A stretch of 11,558 nucleotides of DNA, taken from Bacillota bacterium (GTDB lineage Bacteria > Bacillota > Clostridia > Lachnospirales > Lachnospiraceae). The position numbers and the translations under genes were made by a program. Positions within the stretch are counted from its first letter, which is position 1; each line of letters starts with the position of its first letter. Shown piece after piece: positions 6,975 through 11,558 of the stretch. The DNA is taken from positions 1 to 11,558 of the forward strand of contig JAEWPQ010000290.1 of NCBI GenBank assembly GCA_023460575.1. Reading direction: 5' to 3'. A model generated the notes under the pieces. The model searched no databases. It was not told the origin of the DNA and worked only from the letters and a program-made list of their open reading frames with translations.

Positions 6975-7913
6975 TTAAGTTTCCTGATTTTTTACAGCTT
7001 CCGGATTGTTATAGGAGACATAGATCTGGATTCTGTCTTCATAAATATACAGATTGACATCAAAGATTCCTTCCAGGATATAGGCTCCTTCCTGCTGGTT
7101 CATCCTTGACTGTGCCTGTTCCATAATTGAGGGGATGCTGCTTTGCTCCGTCTGGATCCCGCAGGCCGCCTCTGTAAGCATCAGAAACTGTTCTAAGTAC
7201 GCCAGAGAAGCTTCCGGGTCACTCAGATAGGATACATAACGGTGCAGTTCTCCGGTTGCAGTATCATAGTTAATGTCCACATACTCATACTCTTCCTCAC
7301 CGGAACTTTCCGAAGGGGATGTATCCGGTATTAAATAAACACTTTCCACTGTCTCGTAAAAAGTGACCGGGCCGCCATCCTCAGTCATCTCATAGTTATC
7401 CGAATAGGTCTCTTTAGAACTGATCTGATAGCCATAACCGCCTTTTTCCAGAAACTGGGCCATGGAATCTGCAATTTTTCTTCCATCGGCTTCGAAATGA
7501 TCGAACCCGCTGCATCGTTCTCCTGCTGCAATTACCTCTGCTTCATCTAAATCCCGATACCCATAATCGTCATATCCTGCTGCGGTCTCATAATTATTCT
7601 CAGAAAAGACAGATCCAACAGCAAAGCTGATAATGCCCACCACCATAATAACAATTACCATAACCATAATCAAAACAATCATCATTATATTTGATAGTCT
7701 TTTACCAGACACGGAAGGATTGGCCGCCGCCTGATTTACAGACAGTCTGCCAGCCTGGAGCTGACCTGCCGGCATAGCCTGCTGGTTTCTTTTTTCATTT
7801 AATAAATAATTTACTTCCCAGTTTACAGGCTTTTTTACCACCCGTCTGCACCTGGAACAATAATTCACCTCGTTAACCGGAAGCTCACAGACCGGACAAA
7901 TCTTTTTCACCAT
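6975..7913 (-). CDS. Uncharacterised zinc-ribbon single-pass membrane protein
   Basis: I do not recognise a named family. The 312-aa protein begins with a compact zinc ribbon: C6, C9, C19 and C22 in CxxC-9-CxxC spacing, likely a structural Zn2+ site in the cytoplasm. A basic stretch (21-28) and a Gln/Ala-rich linker (44-70) lead to one very hydrophobic helix (about 75-101, rich in Met, Val and Ile). The remaining about 205 residues are acidic (many Asp, Glu and Tyr) and should lie outside the membrane. They look folded, with strand-like segments such as EGIFDVNLYIYEDRIQIYVSY near the end. No catalytic motif is evident. It follows the 108-aa gene by 18 nt with GGGGA about 10 nt before the ATG, so the two are probably co-transcribed downstream of ftsZ. 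A sensor, scaffold or envelope-associated role is possible, but nothing in the sequence fixes it. Confidence 0.85.
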   Translation of the reverse strand: MVKKICPVCELPVNEVNYCSRCRRVVKKPVNWEVNYLLNEKRNQQAMPAGQLQAGRLSVNQAAANPSVSGKRLSNIMMIVLIMVMVIVIMVVGIISFAVGSVFSENNYETAAGYDDYGYRDLDEAEVIAAGERCSGFDHFEADGRKIADSMAQFLEKGGYGYQISSKETYSDNYEMTEDGGPVTFYETVESVYLIPDTSPSESSGEEEYEYVDINYDTATGELHRYVSYLSDPEASLAYLEQFLMLTEAACGIQTEQSSIPSIMEQAQSRMNQQEGAYILEGIFDVNLYIYEDRIQIYVSYNNPEAVKNQET

Positions 7914-7931
7914 CTTTAGTTTTCCCCTTTT

Positions 7932-8258
7932 TTAACCCAGTACCAGATGAGCCACTGCGATCTCATCATCCTCCCTGAAACCCTGTGCACAAACCTGGAT
8001 GTCATATACATATTTTTCATTCAGACCTGTGGTTTCAGCTATTTTTTCAATGCTCATTCCATCTTTGGCAAGTGCCAGTACTGTATGAACATCTTCTATG
8101 GTCTTACTTAATAGTTCGTCAGACTGTGGGGGATTAATAAGCGTATTTTCTCCTAAATCCTGATCTGTGATAAAATCTTCCAGAGAAAGTTTCTTTTCAT
8201 TCCCCTGTTCCGTATAATAATCGTCGGAAAGTTCCCAGTCTTTTTCATCCTTTAACAT
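7932..8258 (-). CDS. Small acidic protein with C-terminal helix-turn-helix-like motif
   Basis: Unknown protein of 108 aa. The chosen start is the ATG at 8256-8258, because AGGAG lies 7 nt upstream. The open frame extends 11 codons further to a GTG, but those codons lie inside the ftsZ terminator stem. The N-terminal half (1-50) is strongly acidic and probably disordered. Residues 58-91 form two or three helices of helix-turn-helix type, with the core GMSIEKIAETTGLNEKYVYDI. This resembles the short motif found in region-4-like sigma factors and at the end of some transposase-related nucleases. No phage or transposon genes are nearby. It sits directly after the ftsZ terminator and 18 nt before the zinc-ribbon membrane gene. 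DNA binding is inference; a protein-protein adaptor is equally possible. Confidence 0.8.
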   Translation of the reverse strand: MLKDEKDWELSDDYYTEQGNEKKLSLEDFITDQDLGENTLINPPQSDELLSKTIEDVHTVLALAKDGMSIEKIAETTGLNEKYVYDIQVCAQGFREDDEIAVAHLVLG

Positions 8259-8265
8259 GATGCTG

Positions 8266-8270
8266 CTCCT
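8266..8270 (-). promoter_or_regulatory. Ribosome binding site deciding the start of the 108-aa gene
   Basis: AGGAG (within AAAGGAGC) lies 7 nt upstream of the ATG at 8256-8258 and immediately follows the T-run of the ftsZ terminator. It rules in the shorter protein and excludes the upstream GTG at 8291, which lies in the terminator hairpin. Confidence 0.8.
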
Positions 8271-8273
8271 TTC

Positions 8274-8304
8274 AAAAACAGGCAGGTTCACGGGAACCTG
8301 CCTG
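8274..8304 (-). terminator. Strong intrinsic terminator of ftsZ
   Basis: On the minus strand, perfect 11-bp arms (8294-8304 and 8279-8289) enclose a 4-nt loop and are followed by TTTTT (8274-8278). The stem starts 12 nt after the ftsZ stop. Its T-run ends only 15 nt before the ATG of the 108-aa gene, which therefore depends on read-through or on a promoter inside ftsZ. Confidence 0.92.
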
Positions 8305-8316
8305 CTATGTATGTAT

Positions 8317-9639
8317 CTATCTCTTATTTCTTAAAAAGTCAGGAATGTTAATCTGTACTTCTTTGTTAACCGTCGGACGATAAGGCTGGCCATTCCCCTG
8401 AGGTGCACTCTGCTGTGTATTCTGGGGAGTTCCCTGTCCGTAGTTTGGCTGCTGTTTATTATAATTGGGATTGTTATAATTAGGGGCGCCGTAATTTCCG
8501 CTGTTATTCTGGTTATTGGGATAAGCCTGTCCGGAATAATTATTGGCATTGCCATAATTCTGGTTGTATCCGGGAGTTGCAGCTGCGGTCGCTGCAGCTT
8601 CCTGGCTGCCGGCCTGCTGCGCTGCTTTTGGCTGTTTATAGTTTGGATTGGAGAAATTCGTCATAACCTTGGATACTGGTGTCTCATTCTGCATATCAAG
8701 TCCGGTTGCAATGACAGTAATGCTTGCTTCATCCTGGGCATTCTCATCATACATGGCACCGAAAATAATATTCGCGTCATCTCCTGCCATCTCCTGAACA
8801 TAGCTGGCTGCTTCATTGGCCTCAATCAGGCTGATATCTCCGGATATATTAATAATCACATGAGTTGCACCTTCAATGGTTGTCTCAAGAAGCGGGCTTG
8901 ATACTGCCTGTTTCACTGCCTCTAAAGCCTTTTCATCGCCCTTTGCACGTCCGATACCAATATGGGCAATGCCTTTATCGGTCATAACAGTCTGAACATC
9001 AGCAAAATCCAGGTTAATCAGTCCTGGTACATTAATTAAATCTGTAATACCCTGAACTGCCTGCTGAAGTACTTCATCAGCCTTTTTTAAAGCATCAGGC
9101 ATGGTGGTGCGCCTGTCCACGATTTCAAGAAGACGGTCATTAGGGATTACAATCAGCGTATCTACACTTTCTTTTAAACGCTCAATACCGGAAACTGCAT
9201 TGGACATACGTGTTTTGGCTTCAAAACGGAAAGGCTTTGTTACAACACCAACCGTTAAGATTCCCATATCCTTTGCAATCTTAGCCACAACGGGAGCCGC
9301 ACCGGTTCCTGTTCCGCCTCCCATACCGCATGTAACGAATACCATATCGGCACCCTTCATGACCTGAGCCAGCTCGTCCGCATTCTCTTGTGCTGCCTTT
9401 TCGCCAATTTCAGGTTTTGCACCTGCACCAAGTCCTTTGGTCAGTTTCTCACCGATCTGCATGGCTGTGGGAGCCTTGCAAAACTGCAACGCCTGCTTGT
9501 CCGTATTGATTCCGAAAAATTCCACACCAGCTATATTCTCATCAATCATGCGGTTAACCGCATTGTTTCCGGCACCGCCTACACCGATTACCAGAATCCT
9601 TGCAGCGTTATCCGCCTCATTTATCTTAATCTCTAACAA
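8317..9639 (-). CDS. ftsZ: Cell division protein FtsZ
   Basis: Tubulin-like GTPase that polymerises into the cytokinetic ring at midcell. The protein has 440 aa, longer than the usual 350-390 because of its linker. The GTP-binding domain has GVGGAGNNA at residues 19-27 and the tubulin signature GGGTGTG at 107-113. The T7 loop NLDFAD at 209-214 carries the catalytic aspartates. The C-terminal core domain ends near 320. Residues 320-425 are a low-complexity linker rich in Asn, Gln, Tyr, Gly and Pro, with repeated NYN/PNY units. The conserved C-terminal peptide, around INIPDFLRNKR (430-440), should bind partners such as SepF, FtsA or EzrA. The start codon is TTG (9637-9639), fixed by GGAGG 8 nt upstream; no better ATG precedes the conserved core. 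It follows divIB but has its own promoter and a strong terminator. No ftsA lies between divIB and ftsZ. Confidence 0.98.
   Translation of the reverse strand: MLEIKINEADNAARILVIGVGGAGNNAVNRMIDENIAGVEFFGINTDKQALQFCKAPTAMQIGEKLTKGLGAGAKPEIGEKAAQENADELAQVMKGADMVFVTCGMGGGTGTGAAPVVAKIAKDMGILTVGVVTKPFRFEAKTRMSNAVSGIERLKESVDTLIVIPNDRLLEIVDRRTTMPDALKKADEVLQQAVQGITDLINVPGLINLDFADVQTVMTDKGIAHIGIGRAKGDEKALEAVKQAVSSPLLETTIEGATHVIINISGDISLIEANEAASYVQEMAGDDANIIFGAMYDENAQDEASITVIATGLDMQNETPVSKVMTNFSNPNYKQPKAAQQAGSQEAAATAAATPGYNQNYGNANNYSGQAYPNNQNNSGNYGAPNYNNPNYNKQQPNYGQGTPQNTQQSAPQGNGQPYRPTVNKEVQINIPDFLRNKR
8425..8575 (-). repeat. Degenerate Asn/Tyr-rich repeats coding the FtsZ linker
   Basis: The DNA encoding FtsZ residues about 356-405 is built of imperfect, AAT/TAT-rich units that yield recurring NYG, NYN, PNY and PNN tripeptides. 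The units are not exact in DNA, which suggests old slippage followed by drift under selection for composition. The segment is less conserved in appearance than the flanking GTPase core and C-terminal peptide. Confidence 0.6.
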
Positions 9640-9647
9640 GATTATAT

Positions 9648-9652
9648 CCTCC
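9648..9652 (-). promoter_or_regulatory. Ribosome binding site deciding the ftsZ TTG start
   Basis: GGAGG within AAAGGAGGA lies 8 nt upstream of the TTG at 9637-9639, and no ATG or GTG lies at a suitable distance. This supports initiation at TTG and a full N-terminus (MLEIKINEAD). Confidence 0.85.
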
Positions 9653-9660
9653 TTTAACCA

Positions 9661-9678
9661 TATACAGCTTACTGTATA
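9661..9678 (-). repeat. Perfect 7-bp inverted repeat in the ftsZ leader
   Basis: TATACAG and CTGTATA are separated by 4 nt. The element lies just after the predicted ftsZ start of transcription (about 9684) and ends 8 nt before the GGAGG. In DNA it could be an operator for a dimeric repressor. In RNA it could be a small 5' hairpin that protects the message or affects ribosome loading. I do not recognise the binding protein. Confidence 0.6.
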
Positions 9679-9690
9679 AACCTATTTAAT

Positions 9691-9719
9691 ATAATATTTT
9701 ATTTTGTAAAAAATATCAA
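9691..9719 (-). promoter_or_regulatory. Predicted sigma-A promoter of ftsZ
   Basis: TTGATA (9714-9719), a 17-nt A/T-rich spacer and TATTAT (9691-9696) form a good sigma-A match, with five of six bases in each box. The predicted start is near 9684. The 118-nt gap between divIB and ftsZ holds this promoter, the inverted repeat and the ribosome binding site. I see no clear terminator for divIB in it. Confidence 0.7.
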
Positions 9720-9757
9720 CCATTTTTTTCACAAAATTCCAAGCAAATTATGTAAAT

Positions 9758-10486
9758 TCACTTATCCTTCACAAACCGATAAGAAGTGACCGTTTCCGCC
9801 TCGTCATAAGTATCCAGGTACAAGGTGCCAGACAAACCGGTAAGAACCGGCAGCTGATCATTCAATTCAGATACCTTTCCATTCATCTGGTCATTGCTTC
9901 CAAGATATACCCTGATGCTTCCCATTACAAGTGTTGCATTCCCGCCTGAATCGTAGCGGATCTCATCTGCCGGGATTTTATGGGTGGATAAAAGCTGGGT
10001 GAGGGTTAAAATCTGTCCGAATACTTTGGAATCCTCCACGGGGAGGGGCTGGTGCAGAGCGATATGCCCATACTTAAGCCCCGTAATCCATGGAATTCCT
10101 GTCAGCTTACCGCTGGAACTTTCTACTATGATCCCGTCTTTATCAAAATACATATAACTACCCATATAGGAAACATAACCAACCACGGATTTTTCATATA
10201 CGATCACTTCTATGCTGACAGGGCTCTGGAATACGATCTTGTAATCTTCCACGAAAGGGATCTGTTCGTGTTCCCGAAAACGGTCCTTGTAAATGCAGTA
10301 AATCGCATTCCGGTCCCAGCCATCCTTAAACAATAAGTCTATGATCTGATCTGAAGTATATTTTTTGTTGCCGGTTACAGTAATCGTTCTGATCTGCAGC
10401 GACATAAAAACTGCTGCGCCCGCCAGTAGGAATACTGCTATTATTGCAACTATCATTTTTCTTCTGCTCTTTTTGAAGTTTTTCAT
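9758..10486 (-). CDS. divIB: Cell division protein DivIB/FtsQ
   Basis: Bitopic membrane protein of the divisome that joins FtsL/DivIC-type proteins and helps control septal peptidoglycan synthesis. The 242 aa show a basic cytoplasmic N-terminus (KNFKKSRRKM), one transmembrane helix (about 11-29) and an external POTRA domain from about 31 to 98 that starts with IRTITVTGN. The beta domain is about 100-235, with short strand patterns such as GYVSYMGSYMYFDKDGIIV. The start ATG at 10484-10486 overlaps the murA stop by 4 nt (ATGA), suggesting translational coupling. AGAGG lies 6 nt upstream, inside murA. Sequence identity across this family is low, so the call rests on architecture, the POTRA motif and the position between murA and ftsZ. 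Confidence 0.93.
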   Translation of the reverse strand: MKNFKKSRRKMIVAIIAVFLLAGAAVFMSLQIRTITVTGNKKYTSDQIIDLLFKDGWDRNAIYCIYKDRFREHEQIPFVEDYKIVFQSPVSIEVIVYEKSVVGYVSYMGSYMYFDKDGIIVESSSGKLTGIPWITGLKYGHIALHQPLPVEDSKVFGQILTLTQLLSTHKIPADEIRYDSGGNATLVMGSIRVYLGSNDQMNGKVSELNDQLPVLTGLSGTLYLDTYDEAETVTSYRFVKDK

Positions 10487-11558
10487 TCCTTACCTCTGAT
10501 TGCAGCTCCAAGACTGCTTAAATCCCGGCAGATATCCTCATACCCCCGCTCAATATGGTGGCACTCAGAAATCTCCGTTACGCCTTCGCCTGCAAGCCCT
10601 GCCACCACAAGGGCAGCACCGCCTCTTAGATCTGGAGCCGCTACGTAATTCCCTTTTAGAGGAAAGAGTCCATGTACAATCGCCCGTTTTCCCTCTATGA
10701 CGATATCAGCTCCCAGTTTCTTAAGCTCATTTGCTGCTCCGAACCTTCCTTCAAAAATTGTCTCCTCCACTCTTCCCCACCCGGATCCCGATGCCATCAC
10801 TGCCATCACCTGGGATTGTAGATCGGTTGGAAACCCTGGGTAAGGTTCGGTTACAACGTCCACACAGTCAGGACGTCCTCTCATGGAAACCTCCAGCTGG
10901 TTTTTATACAGCTTTAACTCGGCTCCCATTCTTTCCGCCAGGGAAAGAGCTGCAGTCAGATGATCCGGCCGGACCCCTTTAAGCAGCACATTTCCTTCCG
11001 CTGCCATCACTGCTGTTAAATAAGTACCTGCCACAATCCGGTCTCCTGCCACGATAAATTCAGAATCATGTAAGCCTGTTACTCCGGTTACAGCAAGTCT
11101 GGAGGTCCCTGCTCCGTGAATGATTGCACCCATGTTGTTTAAGAATTCACAGAGAGAAGTGATCTCCGGTTCTTTTGCCGCACCATGTATCACGGTGATT
11201 CCTTTCGCGTAAACAGCTGCCATCAGGGCATTTTCCGTAGCTCCCACACTGGGAAACGGGAAGTAAATATCAGCGCCCACAAGTGTCTTTGCAGATGCAC
11301 ACAGTTTTTCATCCTTTTCCTCAATCACTGCACCCATAGTACGGAATGCAGCCAGATGCAGATCAATCGGCCTCTGTCCTATGGAACAGCCGCCCGGAAA
11401 GCTGGTAACAGCATAACCCAGCCGCCCTAATAGGGGACCTGATAATATAATAGAGGAACGCATGCTTTTTATATACTCTTCCGGAATCTCCGCACATATG
11501 ATGTCAGAAGCATCAATAGTCAGCGTATTACCGTCAAGACTGTAAATACACCCGATAC
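10483..11558 (-). CDS. murA: UDP-N-acetylglucosamine 1-carboxyvinyltransferase, partial (N-terminus beyond the window)
   Basis: Transfers enolpyruvate from PEP to UDP-GlcNAc, the first committed step of peptidoglycan synthesis; cytoplasmic. The frame is open to the right edge: upstream of the internal ATG at 11463 it reads DGNTLTIDASDI, the normal MurA sequence, so that ATG is not the start. 358 codons are visible of a family length of about 420. The PEP-attacking cysteine is present in PGGCSIGQRPIDLH (codon 11386-11388), as in fosfomycin-sensitive enzymes where many resistant ones have Asp. Further family marks are SVGATENALMAA, PYPGFPTDLQSQ near the middle and DLRGGAALVVAGLAGEG near the C-terminus. 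The stop overlaps divIB by 4 nt. Position upstream of divIB and ftsZ places it in a dcw-like cluster. Confidence 0.97.
   Translation of the reverse strand, partial: IGCIYSLDGNTLTIDASDIICAEIPEEYIKSMRSSIILSGPLLGRLGYAVTSFPGGCSIGQRPIDLHLAAFRTMGAVIEEKDEKLCASAKTLVGADIYFPFPSVGATENALMAAVYAKGITVIHGAAKEPEITSLCEFLNNMGAIIHGAGTSRLAVTGVTGLHDSEFIVAGDRIVAGTYLTAVMAAEGNVLLKGVRPDHLTAALSLAERMGAELKLYKNQLEVSMRGRPDCVDVVTEPYPGFPTDLQSQVMAVMASGSGWGRVEETIFEGRFGAANELKKLGADIVIEGKRAIVHGLFPLKGNYVAAPDLRGGAALVVAGLAGEGVTEISECHHIERGYEDICRDLSSLGAAIRGKE

Noticed and set aside
8259..8291. Extended start (GTG at 8291) for the 108-aa gene
   Set aside because: The extra codons lie in the ftsZ terminator hairpin and T-run, and a good AGGAG serves the downstream ATG.
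8306..8323. Tetranucleotide repeat (TATG/TATC twice each) between the ftsZ end and its terminator
   Set aside because: Too short to be a phase-variable tract or a functional repeat.
8305..8340. Promoter at the ftsZ 3' end for the 108-aa gene
   Set aside because: The best boxes (CTGACT and TAGATA) match poorly, and the terminator would lie in its leader.
9730..9757. Terminator after divIB
   Set aside because: The region is A/T-rich, but no stem of useful stability precedes the T-run.
815..11430. Several plus-strand open frames of 60-100 codons
   Set aside because: They all lie opposite strongly supported minus-strand genes, lack ribosome sites and recognisable motifs, and look like frame shadows.
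11461..11463. Internal ATG as the start of murA
   Set aside because: The same frame continues to the window edge and reads typical MurA sequence, so the gene is cut by the window and does not start here.

Overview
The window reads as chromosomal core DNA of a low-to-mid GC Firmicute of the class Clostridia. A Lachnospiraceae-like genome is my best guess, based on protein style, strong GGAGG ribosome binding sites, the split cobalamin methionine synthase and the murA-divIB-ftsZ order; this is inference, not a database result. All ten genes lie on the minus strand, so transcription runs from high to low coordinates. I see no mobile element, CRISPR array, tRNA or rRNA. The genes at both edges are cut: murA lacks its N-terminus and trpS lacks its C-terminus.

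In order of transcription: (1) A cell wall and division block, murA (partial), divIB/ftsQ and ftsZ. murA and divIB overlap by 4 nt. ftsZ has its own promoter, a perfect inverted repeat in its leader, a TTG start and a strong terminator. (2) Two uncharacterised genes directly after that terminator: a 108-aa acidic protein with a helix-turn-helix-like C-terminal half, and a 312-aa single-pass membrane protein with an N-terminal zinc ribbon. (3) A consensus promoter followed by an RNA element that I recognise as a yybP-ykoY (Mn2+) riboswitch with an overlapping intrinsic terminator, leading into hflK-hflC, the SPFH/band-7 partners of the FtsH protease. (4) A one-carbon/methionine block: metF, a stand-alone MetH activation-domain protein, and an 812-aa MetH core without its C-terminal activation domain. 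(5) trpS behind its own promoter.

The genes work together in modules. MurA makes the first committed peptidoglycan precursor, DivIB is part of the septal complex and FtsZ builds the ring. MetF makes methyl-THF, MetH passes the methyl group to homocysteine, and the separate activation protein should repair oxidised cobalamin. HflK and HflC should form a membrane assembly that modulates FtsH-type quality control.

The most notable observation is the manganese riboswitch placed in front of hflKC instead of a metal exporter. This would link Mn2+ status to membrane-protein quality control or membrane-domain organisation. Next in interest are the unknown gene pair after ftsZ and the inverted repeat at the ftsZ transcription start.
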